Of a stretch of DNA of 64,000 nucleotides, positions 9,301 through 17,276 are shown one piece after another. The notes below the pieces were generated by a model that made no database searches, was not told where the DNA came from, and saw only the letters and a program-made list of their open reading frames with translations. A program made the position numbers and the translations under genes. Each line of letters opens with the position of its first letter. The stretch's first letter is position 1. Source of the DNA: Ardenticatenaceae bacterium (lineage in GTDB: Bacteria; Chloroflexota; Anaerolineae; Promineifilales; Promineifilaceae); assembly GCA_020634435.1 (NCBI GenBank), contig JACKBS010000014.1, positions 62,001-126,000 on the forward strand, given 5' to 3'.

Positions 9301-11474
9301 CGTATTTTACGGCCGTTCTCAAATCCGCCACCTTCCCGCCCTACGACCCCTGGTTTGCTGGTGGCTACATCAATTATTACTACTACGGCTTTGTCTACAC
9401 CGGCGTCGTTACCAAACTTCTAGGCATTATCCCGACTATCGCCTACAACCTGAATCTGTCCATGCTGTTCAGCTTCACCGGCATGGGCGTGTTCAGCGTG
9501 GCCTACGATCTTGTCGCTGCGCGGCAAACTGATCCCCTCCCTAGCACGGGGAGGGAGTTGGCTTCCTCGCCCTTGAAGGGAGAGGGCTGGGGTGAGGGTA
9601 AAATCCTGCACAAAAAAGCAGTTTACGCCGGATTAATCGCCGCCACCCTGGCTATCCTACTGGGCAACCTGGGCGAGGTGGGCGTGATGACCGATGCCTG
9701 GTACAAGGCAGGCAATCCGACGCTGGAAGAGACGATCCCGCTGGTAGGAACGGCCGTACGCACCCTCGACGGCGGCTTTAAGGTTCTAAGTGGCACACCG
9801 GCCCCCATCTACCCTGGCGACTGGTTCTGGACAGCCACGCGCACACTCAACTACAACGAAGGCGAAGCTGGGCCGATCACCGAGTTTCCCTTCTTCACCT
9901 TCCTCTACGGCGACCTACACGCCCACATGATTGCCCTGCCTCTGACAATGCTGGCGCTGGCCTGGGCGGTGTCATTGGTATTCAAGGCAAAAGAAAAAGC
10001 AAAGACAAGAGATTGGAGATTGGAGATTGGAGATTCAAAAGCCAATCCAATATCTAATCTCCAATCTCGCAACCAAAGGTTGCCCATCTCCTCTTCCTGG
10101 TGGGAAACGGCGCTCATCTGGTTTAGCGGGGCATTGGCGATTGGCGTATTGCAAGCGACCAACATCTGGGATTTGCCCACTTACGGCGTCATTGGTGCGC
10201 TGGCGGTAATTTATGCGGCTGTGGAGCAGAACGGCCGTATCTTCAACCTGCAACTTTTGGGGCAAATTGGGGTGAAAACGGCCGTACTCATCGGTCTGGC
10301 GCTGCTGCTGTTCTGGCCCTTTTCCAGCAACTTTGGCGCAGGCTTCAACTCCATTGTGTTCTGGGACGGCTCCACCAGCTACCTGAGCCGATACTTGATT
10401 ATCTACGGCCTCTTTTTGTTCTTTGTGCTTACCCACCTGGCCCGCGAATTCCGCGATTGGACACGTAGCTGGACGGAAGACGGTCTGCGGGAGTGGGAAC
10501 CAGCCGCCGCACCGTTGCTAATAGCCCTGGCGCTGTACATCATCATTCTGCTCATTTTGTTCCGCTTGGGCTACTGGATTGCTCCAGTGGTGCTGACCCT
10601 CACCATCGTAGCCGGACTGCTCGGCCTGCGGCCTGATTTGCCTGCGACCCGCCGCATCGTGCTCATTTTGATTGCCTCGGCGCTGGGCATCACCCTGTTT
10701 GTGGAATTTTTTGTGGTAGAAAACACGATTGGCCGCATGAACACGGTTTTCAAGTTTTACATGCAGGTATGGCTGATGCTGAGCGTGGTGGGGGGCGTTA
10801 CGGCCGTTTGGGCCTGGCCATCTATTGCAAAGAAAGAATTGACCCGCCGGGTGTGGCTGACCGTGCTGGGGGTGCTGGTAGCGGCAGCCGCGATCTACCC
10901 CATCCTGGCCACCAAAGCCAAATGGGACGTGCGCCTGACGCAGGAAGCGCCGATTACGCTGGATGGCATGGCCTTCATGCCCTACGCCAGCTACACGGAA
11001 ACCGCTAACGGCCTCAGCGGTAACGTACCGCTTTCATTTGATTACGAAGCGCTGAAATGGATGCAGCAAAACATCGAAGGGTCGCCGGTCATTGCTGAAG
11101 GCTACAGCGACAACTATTATCGCTCAGCCACCAATCGGGTGTCGATGTACACCGGACTGCCGGGCATCATCGGATGGAGCGGCCACCAGCGGCAGCAGCG
11201 GGCCATTTTGCCCGGCCAATTTATCGACCAGCGCATCCGCGATGTGGCTACATTGTTTAACACCACCTCCATCGTTGAAGCGCAAAACATTCTGGCCCGG
11301 TACGACGTGAGCTACGTCTACGTCGGCCAGCTGGAGTGGGTGCTGTACAGTCCCGATGGGCTGAACAAGTTCAACCAGATGACCGAGATGGGCCTACTAG
11401 AAGAGGTGTACCGCAACGCGGGAACGAGTATTTATAAGGTTTTGGATAACGGAGCAATTTCGTTGAGTAATTAA
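6336..11474 (+). CDS. Giant membrane protein: GT39-like half fused to a YYY-motif (DUF2298) half
   Basis: About 1,712 residues with some 25 or more hydrophobic segments. The N-terminal half looks like a GT-C (PMT/ArnT, GT39-like) glycosyltransferase: after one helix comes the acidic loop motif HPDEFFLMD (about 67-75), then a multi-pass core and a soluble domain (about 500-840). The C-terminal half is a DUF2298 'Chlor_Arch_YYY' domain with the diagnostic INYYYYGF (about 1010) and FLYGDLHAHM (about 1190). Families of this kind are thought to act on lipid-linked sugars in the membrane. Two low-complexity insertions (bases 9531-9600 and 10006-10067) come from dispersed DNA repeats read in frame. 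The ATG at 6336 is chosen over a TTG at 6330; a third candidate is 6345. First gene of the membrane block. Confidence 0.85.
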   Translation: MTFMEEDEQELRSETAVPPTTEAEVKTRRPFSWESISLLLLLLILGMAGYFRFTGLTWGEGNFLHPDEFFLMDVASRLRPADGFLEYLRTSESPLNPYNVDKSFYVYGNFPMTFTRYFAEWATSACNNFADLCTQTYNTFYGLQQSGRFLSALVDLLTVFLTFLIGRRLYSWQAGLLAAFFHGTAVMAIQQSHFFTMDNWAAFFTTLGVYTAVRAAGFGDEKQKWRLRWWVLFGLSLGLAVASRINVAPLAAIIGISAIAWLVRRGHTWQSLRQTGLGALDFQRVFLGVLLAATVSLVVFRLAQPYAFADATIARSEVLAQTGEEPGTISVWLRSIIGFNPQWRSNMDEIQQQQSPEAVFPPALQWTDRAKIVFPFTNMVLYGMGIAAGLTAWAGLFWALWRIVRARPDWLVHSIPVAWSLAYFLFMGTRWVKSIRYFLPIYPTLFLLGGWALWTVWQKAQQSEQRRTVKQALAGGLITLAVVPSFLWANAFVQIYREPITRIAASAWMFDNIPTGATLIYEANGQTKELSLPLKAYDFQIGIPLYLTAVLPEDGTVTAVRLNNMRVTSAFEIRQEQAVTIQAGLITSGSKATDLVVSDTEASYTLEMPATAVAANAAQQIVIELTAGSPVHAETSLLMNEHWDGILPYDNNGRSAYGAYFTEVTGGQRPITNPDSPEKRDEMVSWLDEADYVVLSSQRAVWSLPRLPLTYPMTTRYYEALFNGELGFDLVAEFHAPLHVGPLYISDTSGQLGWGQLPKIGWPPPGDLAAEEAFSVYDHPPVWIFAKTDAYSRENTLAILGEVDLGTAVFTNPGQATEAPNGLLLSETAAATQRANGTFSDIFNPDGILSQNPWLAAVVWWLAVIVLGLVSFPLTFAVFRGLPSKGYIISRIFSILLISYFVWLTASIELFQNSRGTHLLALLIIVILSALVMIRRGGEIRAWVRDNLAFIGVVELIAVGLYFVAILIRVRNPDAWDVIWGGEKPMDLTYFTAVLKSATFPPYDPWFAGGYINYYYYGFVYTGVVTKLLGIIPTIAYNLNLSMLFSFTGMGVFSVAYDLVAARQTDPLPSTGRELASSPLKGEGWGEGKILHKKAVYAGLIAATLAILLGNLGEVGVMTDAWYKAGNPTLEETIPLVGTAVRTLDGGFKVLSGTPAPIYPGDWFWTATRTLNYNEGEAGPITEFPFFTFLYGDLHAHMIALPLTMLALAWAVSLVFKAKEKAKTRDWRLEIGDSKANPISNLQSRNQRLPISSSWWETALIWFSGALAIGVLQATNIWDLPTYGVIGALAVIYAAVEQNGRIFNLQLLGQIGVKTAVLIGLALLLFWPFSSNFGAGFNSIVFWDGSTSYLSRYLIIYGLFLFFVLTHLAREFRDWTRSWTEDGLREWEPAAAPLLIALALYIIILLILFRLGYWIAPVVLTLTIVAGLLGLRPDLPATRRIVLILIASALGITLFVEFFVVENTIGRMNTVFKFYMQVWLMLSVVGGVTAVWAWPSIAKKELTRRVWLTVLGVLVAAAAIYPILATKAKWDVRLTQEAPITLDGMAFMPYASYTETANGLSGNVPLSFDYEALKWMQQNIEGSPVIAEGYSDNYYRSATNRVSMYTGLPGIIGWSGHQRQQRAILPGQFIDQRIRDVATLFNTTSIVEAQNILARYDVSYVYVGQLEWVLYSPDGLNKFNQMTEMGLLEEVYRNAGTSIYKVLDNGAISLSN
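9531..9600. repeat. In-frame repeat insertion inside the YYY half
   Basis: GC-rich imperfect palindrome (CCCTCCCTAGCACGGGGAGG, then CCTTGAAGGGAGAGG) read in frame as a hydrophilic peptide containing SSPLKGEGWGEG. Peptides of this kind arise from a widespread dispersed repeat that inserts into bacterial genes without breaking the frame. It lies in a loop between predicted helices, where extra residues would be tolerated. Confidence 0.7.
10006..10067. repeat. In-frame GAGATTGGAGATTGG palindrome insertion
   Basis: Three head-to-tail copies of GAGATTG facing CCAATATCTAATCTCCAATC form an imperfect palindrome inside the coding region. It is read as DWRLEIGDSK...NPISNLQSRN, a polar stretch between two membrane helices. 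The same repeat family lies at the equivalent loop of the next gene (12561-12650) and at the start of the glycosyltransferase gene near 37.6 kb. Confidence 0.8.
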
Positions 11475-11476
11475 CC

Positions 11477-11505
11477 GTAGGGGCAGGTCTGAGACCTGCC
11501 CCTAC
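11477..11505. repeat. Perfect inverted repeat between the first two membrane-block genes
   Basis: Arms GTAGGGGCAGGTCT and AGACCTGCCCCTAC with a 1-base spacer, 2 bases after the stop codon of the upstream gene and 12 bases before the next start. It has no T-run, so it is more likely a dispersed repeat or an mRNA-stabilising hairpin than a terminator. Confidence 0.7.
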
Positions 11506-11517
11506 CAGGATAGATTT

Positions 11518-14193
11518 ATGCTGGCTTGGGAAGACATTTTTGCGGCGATTCGGTGGTGGGGCATGCTGTTGCTATTGGGAACGGCCGTTACCCCGCTCGC
11601 CTTCACCCTCTTCAAAAAGCTGCCTGACCGGGGCTATGCCTTTGTCAAAATGCTGTCGCTGCTGCTGGTCAGCTATTTATTCTGGCTGTTGGGCAGCCTG
11701 GGCTTTTTGCAAAACAACTTGGGCGGCATTTTGCTGGCGGGTGCGCTGGTACTGGGGCTGTCTTACTGGGCTTACCGCCGCGATGGGGCTGAACTGCGGG
11801 CCTGGATTTGGGGGCAATGGACACATATCCTGCTAACCGAAATCGTATTTGCCGTGATGTTTGGCCTATGGGTTTGGGTGCGGGCGCAAAATCCGGCTAT
11901 CTCTGCCACCGAAAAGCCGATGGAGTTTGCCTTCCTCAACGCCGTCGGGCGCAGTGCCACCTTTCCGCCGGTTGATCCGTGGCTGTCTGGGTTTGCCATC
12001 AGCTACTATTACTTTGGCTACGTGATGACTTCGGTGCTGGCGCGACTATCGGCTGTGGCCGAACCCGTGGCCTTTAATTTGGGCATTGCCTGGCTGATGG
12101 CGGGAACGGCCGTTGGCGCGTTTGGCATGGTCTACAATCTGGTAATGAGCTACGGACAACACCTCAAGCAAAGAGCATATCGCCTGGCGCTCGCTTTAGG
12201 GTTGATGGCGGCCCTGGCTCTCCCAATTGGCGGCAACCTGCAAATTATTTTGGAAGCCCTGCATGGCAACGGGATTGGCTCGGCCGAGTTCTGGGCCTGG
12301 CTGGATGTGCGCGACATCAACTCGCCGCCCAGTGCCGCCAGCACGCCGCGCTACGATTCCACCAACTGGTGGTGGTGGCGCAGCTCGCGTGTTATTAATG
12401 AATACTCGTTGTCTGGCGAAGTCATTGAAGGGTTTGAACCCATTGCCGAATTCCCTGGCTTTAGCTTTGTGCTGGGTGATATGCATCCCCACGTGCTGGC
12501 GCTGCCTTTTGCCTTTTTAAGCCTGGCCGTGGCCTTTTTGTGGTGGCTGCAAGAAGAAAAGGAGATTGGAGATTGGAGATTAGAGAGTAAGCATCTCCAG
12601 TCTCCAATCTCCAATCCTTCGACTACACTCAGGACAAGCCTCCAATCGCTAATCCCCGACAAACCCTTGTGGTTGCTCACCGTCATTGTGCTGGGCGGTC
12701 TTTCCTTCCTCAACACCTGGGATGTGCTGATTCATTTGTTTGTGGTGCTGGGGGCGTTTGTGCTGAACCGCTGGCGACGCTTTGGTTGGCGTAATCGGTG
12801 GCTCACTGACGCAATCTGGCTGGCCGTTTTGCTGGTCATTCCGGCTATTTTGCTTTACCTGCCTTTCTACCTGGGCTTCCGCTCGCAGGCTGGCGCACCA
12901 TTTTTGCTGCCGACGCTGGTGCGCCCCACCCGCCTGCCCCAATTTTTGATTATTTTTGGCCTGCCGTTGCTGAGCATTTGGGCGCTGGTGCTGAGTTTAA
13001 CTAACCGATACAAGTTTAAGCAGTGGAAGTCGGGCGTGATTACGGCCGTTTCCCTCATCCTCGGCCTGTTCTTGCTGGCCTTACTGCTGGGCTGGGTAGT
13101 CGCCAGCAGTGCGGAAGGGGCCGGGCGCATGGGCAACCTGGCCGCGGAATTAGGCCTGAGCCTACCCGACCGTCCGGGAGGGAACGTGGCGCTGGGTTGG
13201 GGATTTACGGCCGTTGCCGCCCTCCTGCCCACCGTTTTACAAGCCAAACTCGCCTTCCCCGGCGTTACCCTCATGCTCGCCGCCCTGCTTGGGCTGGTTG
13301 TTATGGCCTGGCAAGGAGTGTTGGGCGAAGAAGCAGGAACACAGAGTAACACAGAGGAAGCACAGAGTTTCACAGAGAAGGTCACCTTGTCACCCAATCC
13401 GCTCCCGTTTGCCCTCCTCCTCATCGCCACTGGCGCACTGCTAACGCTAGGGCCAGAGTTTGTCTACCTGCGTGACAATTTTGGGGTGCGGCTAAATACG
13501 GTGTTTAAGTTTTACTACCAGGCGTGGGTGATGTTTGGCGTGTCGGGGTTGTTTGGCCTGTCTTACCTGTGGCTGGCAGCCAAAGAAGGCAGTCGCAAGC
13601 TGGTGCCTGCGGGAGTGACGGTGGTGTATACGGCCGTATTCCTCCTCACCCTGCTGTTCCCCTATTTGGCCGTGCAATCCCGCGCTATCGAGTATCGCGG
13701 GCCAGTGGAGTCGGCTAACCGGCTGCCCGCCACGCTCAACGGGCTGGCGCAGATGGCCGCTTTCAATCCAGATGATTACGACGCCATCATGTGGCTGCGC
13801 CAAAATGTCAGCGGCACGCCTACGATTGTGGAGGCGGTGGGTGGGCAGTATTCGCCCCAGGGACACGGGCGCGTTTCTGCCAGCACGGGCCTGCCTACGC
13901 TGTTGGGCTGGGCCGGGCACGAATACCAGTGGCGCGGCTACAGCACCCCCGAACCCGCCGAGCGCGACCCGGTGGTGCGCGATATTTATACCGTGCCCAA
14001 TTGGGACAATGGCAATCTGATTGAGCGGCTAAACGCCTACGGGGTGGATTACATTTACGTGGGCAATCTCGAACGGAATACGTATGGGCTGGACGGCCGT
14101 TTGACAGGCCAAAACAAATTTACCGATTCGCTGGAAGTTGCGTACCAGAATGGCTCTGTTACGATCTACCGTTGGCAGGCCAGTGAGCGGTGA
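11518..14193 (+). CDS. YYY-motif (DUF2298) multi-pass membrane protein
   Basis: 891 residues with about 17-18 hydrophobic segments. It is homologous to the C-terminal half of the upstream fusion: FAISYYYFGYVM (about 160-170) carries the YYY signature and FVLGDMHPHVLALP (about 318-331) matches FLYGDLHAHMIALP. The C-terminal soluble part has IMWLRQNVSGTP and GWAGHEYQWRG, which mirror WMQQNIEGSP and GWSGHQRQQR upstream, so the two genes are paralogues. Repeat-derived peptides are inserted at bases 12561-12650 and 13337-13381. AGGA lies about 8 bases before the ATG. A role in transfer or translocation of lipid-linked sugar is inferred from family and neighbours. Confidence 0.85.
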   Translation: MLAWEDIFAAIRWWGMLLLLGTAVTPLAFTLFKKLPDRGYAFVKMLSLLLVSYLFWLLGSLGFLQNNLGGILLAGALVLGLSYWAYRRDGAELRAWIWGQWTHILLTEIVFAVMFGLWVWVRAQNPAISATEKPMEFAFLNAVGRSATFPPVDPWLSGFAISYYYFGYVMTSVLARLSAVAEPVAFNLGIAWLMAGTAVGAFGMVYNLVMSYGQHLKQRAYRLALALGLMAALALPIGGNLQIILEALHGNGIGSAEFWAWLDVRDINSPPSAASTPRYDSTNWWWWRSSRVINEYSLSGEVIEGFEPIAEFPGFSFVLGDMHPHVLALPFAFLSLAVAFLWWLQEEKEIGDWRLESKHLQSPISNPSTTLRTSLQSLIPDKPLWLLTVIVLGGLSFLNTWDVLIHLFVVLGAFVLNRWRRFGWRNRWLTDAIWLAVLLVIPAILLYLPFYLGFRSQAGAPFLLPTLVRPTRLPQFLIIFGLPLLSIWALVLSLTNRYKFKQWKSGVITAVSLILGLFLLALLLGWVVASSAEGAGRMGNLAAELGLSLPDRPGGNVALGWGFTAVAALLPTVLQAKLAFPGVTLMLAALLGLVVMAWQGVLGEEAGTQSNTEEAQSFTEKVTLSPNPLPFALLLIATGALLTLGPEFVYLRDNFGVRLNTVFKFYYQAWVMFGVSGLFGLSYLWLAAKEGSRKLVPAGVTVVYTAVFLLTLLFPYLAVQSRAIEYRGPVESANRLPATLNGLAQMAAFNPDDYDAIMWLRQNVSGTPTIVEAVGGQYSPQGHGRVSASTGLPTLLGWAGHEYQWRGYSTPEPAERDPVVRDIYTVPNWDNGNLIERLNAYGVDYIYVGNLERNTYGLDGRLTGQNKFTDSLEVAYQNGSVTIYRWQASER
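12561..12650. repeat. In-frame GAGATTGGAGATTGG palindrome insertion (second paralogue)
   Basis: GGAGATTGGAGATTGGAGAT faces CTCCAGTCTCCAATCTCCAA, followed by a CTTCGACTACACTCAGGACA segment that belongs to another common dispersed repeat. It is read in frame as EIGDWRLES...LQSPISNPS. It sits just after the LGDMHPH helix, the loop that carries the same repeat family in the upstream paralogue. Confidence 0.8.
13337..13381. repeat. In-frame CACAGAG repeat insertion
   Basis: Four spaced copies of ACACAGAG/CACAGAG-type units read in frame as GTQSNTEEAQSFTEK in a loop of the YYY protein. The unit is the same as in the intergenic palindromes at 16059, 48953 and 49876. Confidence 0.7.
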
Positions 14194-14261
14194 ACCGTTA
14201 TCGGTAATCCGTGAACGGTAATTTTTACCGATTAGCGATAACCGACCACCGATTACCGAAA
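14193..14261. repeat. Imperfect palindrome, ACCGATTACCG family
   Basis: The spacer between two membrane-block genes is built of TATCGGTAATCCGTGAACGG on one arm and ACCGACCACCGATTACCG on the other, the family also seen at 4920-5004. The ribosome-binding site of the next gene (AAGGAGAG) starts directly after it. Confidence 0.75.
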
Positions 14262-14274
14262 TAAGGAGAGAGCG

Positions 14275-16041
14275 TTGGAAATCTTCCCCACACCACAAGC
14301 CGTATACCGACAACCCATAGCCGGGTGGTTTGGCTGGTTGAGCCATCTAACCGTGGCCGACGGTTTGTTGGGGCTGGTTTTGCTGGCGGCGGCAGTGTTG
14401 CGACTGGCGAGCCTGGGGCATCTGCCGCTGTCTGATGCCGAAGCAACGCAGGCCCTGGCCGTGTGGCAGTTCTGGCAGCCAGATACGGCCGTTCTCGCCT
14501 CGGTCAGCCCCGCCTATTTCAGCCTGACGGCCTGGTTGACCCAATTATTTGGCTTTGGCGACAGCGTAATGCGCATCATGCCCGCTCTGTTTGGCATTGG
14601 CCTGGTTTACCTACCCTGGCTACTGCGCCATCGGTTGGGCACACAAGGCGCGTTGGTAACGGCCGTTTTGCTAGCCATTTCTCCGCTCAACACCATCGCT
14701 TCCCGCGCCGTCGGCGGCGACAGTATGGCCATGTTTGCCCTGCTGCTGCTGTTTGCTGCCTTCATTCGCTATCAGGAAACGGCCGCACCGCGCTGGCTGT
14801 ACACCGCATTTGCCGCCCTCGCCCTGGGGCTGACCAGTTCGGCCCTGTTTTACAGCGGACTGATCACGCTGCTGCTAGCCTGGTTTGTGCATTCGCGGCT
14901 GGGGTTGTCCTTATTTGTGGCCGGTTGGCACGTAAAGCCCACCGAAACCAACTGGCGGCAGGGAACGGCCGTTGGTGGCGTTATTTTTCTGCTGCTCAGC
15001 ACCTTTTTCTTGCTGCATCTGGCAGGATTGGGCGCGTCGGCCCGTCTGGCGGGTGAATGGGTCCAGCAGTTTGGCGGGCCGCTGACGCTGGATCCGCTGT
15101 TGGCCTTTGTGCGCTACGAACCCGTGTTGGTGGTTTTTGGCGCTATCGGGCTAATTTGGGCCATCGTGCGCGGCCAGCCGCTGGCTTTGTTTACCGTGTA
15201 CTGGTTCAGTGGCGGGCTCATTTTGCTGCTGTTGCAGCGCACCTTTATGGACAACGCCCTCCTGCTCACACTGCCCGTTGCCTTGTTGGGCGGCCTGGTA
15301 ACCAATGCCGCCTGGCGTCGCCGCTGGGATTGGTACAGCGGACTGACGGCCCTGGCCGGTTTTGGCGGGGCGATGATCCTTTTGGTGAATACGGCCCGTC
15401 TGGGCCGCACGGCTCAGCTGAATCCCCAGGAGGGCAGCATCTACCTGCTGGTGATCTTGCTGGCCCTGTTAGGCGTTGGTGTGGTGCTGTATTTTGTGGC
15501 CACCGTGGAAAGTACGGCCGTTGCCCAGGGCCTGCTGCTGGCTATTTTAGGCTTTTTTGTTTTCTATCAGTGGGGCACGGGCTGGTGGATGGCCCAATTT
15601 GCGGCCAACGACCCACGGGAACGGTGGGTAACCGACGGCACCGATCTGGCCATCCGCGAACTGGATGACACGGTGCGCACCATCTCGCGACAGGTGGCCA
15701 ACTCCGACACCCAGCTCAGGATTGCCACGACGCTCAATGTGCCCGCGCTGAACTGGTATTTGCGCGACTATGCCCGGCTGGAAAAGATAAACGCTCTGCC
15801 GCTGACGCCCACCGAACAGGTGATCATCACGGCGGAAATTGCCGAGCCGGTGCTGGCGGGCGGCTACACAGGCACCGATTTTGTCATCCGCCGCATCGAA
15901 CCGCTGCCGCTGCCAGAACAGTCGGAAACGGCCGTTTACGATACATTTCGCTGGTGGTTTTTCCATGACTCAACGGCCGTTGCGCCTGCCCAGCGGGCAA
16001 TCGTCTGGGTTCGCGCCGATGTGTTGTCTGGACAACCTTAA
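14275..16041 (+). CDS. GT39-like (GT-C) multi-pass glycosyltransferase-family protein
   Basis: 588 residues with about 12 predicted membrane helices and a short C-terminal soluble region. The first outer loop has LPLSDAEATQALAVWQFW (about 45-62), which fits the acidic D/E loop motif of GT-C/PMT-type transferases. It is therefore probably a membrane glycosyltransferase or a relative that uses a polyprenyl-linked sugar. The start is a TTG at 14275, supported by AAGGAGAG 5-6 bases upstream; no better ATG is in frame. It stands third in the membrane block, before the sigma factor gene. Donor and acceptor are unknown. Confidence 0.75.
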   Translation: MEIFPTPQAVYRQPIAGWFGWLSHLTVADGLLGLVLLAAAVLRLASLGHLPLSDAEATQALAVWQFWQPDTAVLASVSPAYFSLTAWLTQLFGFGDSVMRIMPALFGIGLVYLPWLLRHRLGTQGALVTAVLLAISPLNTIASRAVGGDSMAMFALLLLFAAFIRYQETAAPRWLYTAFAALALGLTSSALFYSGLITLLLAWFVHSRLGLSLFVAGWHVKPTETNWRQGTAVGGVIFLLLSTFFLLHLAGLGASARLAGEWVQQFGGPLTLDPLLAFVRYEPVLVVFGAIGLIWAIVRGQPLALFTVYWFSGGLILLLLQRTFMDNALLLTLPVALLGGLVTNAAWRRRWDWYSGLTALAGFGGAMILLVNTARLGRTAQLNPQEGSIYLLVILLALLGVGVVLYFVATVESTAVAQGLLLAILGFFVFYQWGTGWWMAQFAANDPRERWVTDGTDLAIRELDDTVRTISRQVANSDTQLRIATTLNVPALNWYLRDYARLEKINALPLTPTEQVIITAEIAEPVLAGGYTGTDFVIRRIEPLPLPEQSETAVYDTFRWWFFHDSTAVAPAQRAIVWVRADVLSGQP

Positions 16042-16058
16042 TTATGAATGGAATTTGG

Positions 16059-16149
16059 GGAACACAGAGTTATACGGAGGTGCACAGAGGTACACAGAGA
16101 GGTTTTTCTCTGTGTACCTCTGCGCTTTCTCTGTGCTGCTCTGTGTTCC
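16059..16149. repeat. Long imperfect CACAGAGG/CCTCTGTG palindrome
   Basis: Starts GGAACACAGAG and ends CTCTGTGTTCC, with repeated CACAGAG units on the left arm, CTCTGTG units on the right arm and a central TTTTT. It fills almost the whole gap before the ECF sigma gene and would form a long hairpin in its 5' leader. The same family occurs at 48953-49026 and 49876-49935. Confidence 0.8.
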
Positions 16150-16161
16150 TTTTTCTGGAAA

Positions 16162-16776
16162 ATGAGCTCAATTTCTGATAGCAGCGTCACGCCCTGGGAC
16201 GTTGAAGTCCCGATCTATGCCGATGAGCAAAGCCAATCGCTCATTCGGCGCTGCCTGTCTGGTGAGGAAACGGCCTACGTAGCGTTGTATAACCAGTATG
16301 CTGGCATGATTTACCGGCTGTGCGCCAGCCTGCTGCAAAATCGGGAAGATGCCGAAGAAGTGCTGCAAGACAGCTTCGAGTACGCCTTCCGCCGCCTGGC
16401 CTATTACGATGCCAACAAGTCGGCGTTTAAGACGTGGCTGTACCAGATTGCCGTCAGCCGCTGCCACAACAAACGGCGGCGCAAATGGCTGCCCACGTTT
16501 TCGCTGGGCCAGCTGGCGGAGCAAGAGGCAACGGACACCAACTCCCCCACTCCGGCCGAATCCATGCGGCTGACAGAGCAGCAGCAGGCGGTGTGGACGG
16601 CCATTCAGGAATTATCAGACAAACTGCGGGAAACGGCCGTCCTGCGTTATTACGAAGGATTTTCATATGTGGAAATTGGCCAGATTTTGGGGATTCCGAC
16701 CAAAACGGCCGAATCTCGGATGCGTCTGGCGCACAATGCGCTGCGCGAGGCGCTGGCGGAGCAAATTGATCTATGA
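16162..16776 (+). CDS. ECF-type sigma-70 family RNA polymerase sigma factor
   Basis: 204-residue extracytoplasmic-function sigma factor. Region 2 covers about 30-95 (YNQYAGMIYRLCASLL, then NREDAEEVLQDSFEYAFRRL) and region 4 about 140-195, with LRETAVLRYYEGFSYVEIGQ and a helix-turn-helix LGIPTKTAESRMRLA. It redirects RNA polymerase to an unknown regulon. The ATG at 16162 is chosen because region 2 homology follows soon after and the longer frame would run through a palindromic repeat. The ribosome-binding site is weak (CTGGAAA). Its stop overlaps the next start by 4 bases (ATGA), the usual layout for a sigma/anti-sigma pair. The pair interrupts the membrane glycosyl block, which suggests envelope-related control. 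Confidence 0.92.
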   Translation: MSSISDSSVTPWDVEVPIYADEQSQSLIRRCLSGEETAYVALYNQYAGMIYRLCASLLQNREDAEEVLQDSFEYAFRRLAYYDANKSAFKTWLYQIAVSRCHNKRRRKWLPTFSLGQLAEQEATDTNSPTPAESMRLTEQQQAVWTAIQELSDKLRETAVLRYYEGFSYVEIGQILGIPTKTAESRMRLAHNALREALAEQIDL

Positions 16777-17192
16777 CAATGATGCCCCAGGAACAACAGG
16801 TACGGCAGCTGGTGCAAGAAACGTTGACCCAGGTCGGCCAGATTGACAACGGCCGTCTGACCCAACTGATGCCGGCGATACCGAAAAAGAAACGGCCGTT
16901 CTGGCACAACCTCGGCTCGCAGCAAATGATGCGGCAGGTTGCTATGGCCGCCATGATGTTTATTTTGCTGCTCGGTGGCTGGCAGTGGTTCAACAACAGT
17001 TCGTCGGCCGTCTGGCCGCAAGCGCCCACCGTGGTGGCCGTCACAGCGACCATGACCCACACGCCCACCGCCACCCAAACGCAGCAACTGCCAACGGAAA
17101 CGGCCGTTGCCCACGAACAGGCTCCAGAATTTGTTTATACTCCGGCCCCGCTGCCTACACCAGTGGCGGCCGTATCCATGAATACAAACTGA
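16773..17192 (+). CDS. Probable membrane anti-sigma partner
   Basis: 139 residues, translationally coupled to the ECF sigma gene by an ATGA overlap. A cytoplasmic N-terminus (1-48, with KKKRPFW before the membrane) is followed by one transmembrane helix (about 50-68) and an extracytoplasmic tail rich in Thr, Pro and Ala with several TPT/PTP runs. No zinc-binding HxxxCxxC motif of classical anti-sigma factors is present, so the role is inferred from topology and coupling alone. The tail resembles a flexible cell-surface stalk. Confidence 0.6.
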   Translation: MTMMPQEQQVRQLVQETLTQVGQIDNGRLTQLMPAIPKKKRPFWHNLGSQQMMRQVAMAAMMFILLLGGWQWFNNSSSAVWPQAPTVVAVTATMTHTPTATQTQQLPTETAVAHEQAPEFVYTPAPLPTPVAAVSMNTN

Positions 17193-17200
17193 ATCACTTA

Positions 17201-17257
17201 GTAATCAGATAATTGAGTAATCGGGCAATTACCTGGTTACCCAATTACTCAATTACC
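17201..17257. repeat. Imperfect palindrome, CAATTACCCAATTACTC family
   Basis: AT-rich inverted repeat (AATTGAGTAATCGGG... facing ...CCCAATTACTCAATTACC) between the anti-sigma-like gene and the Agl23-like gene. The same family recurs at 37643-37704. Confidence 0.75.
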
Positions 17258-17276
17258 TTTTCTTGCTGGATATTTT

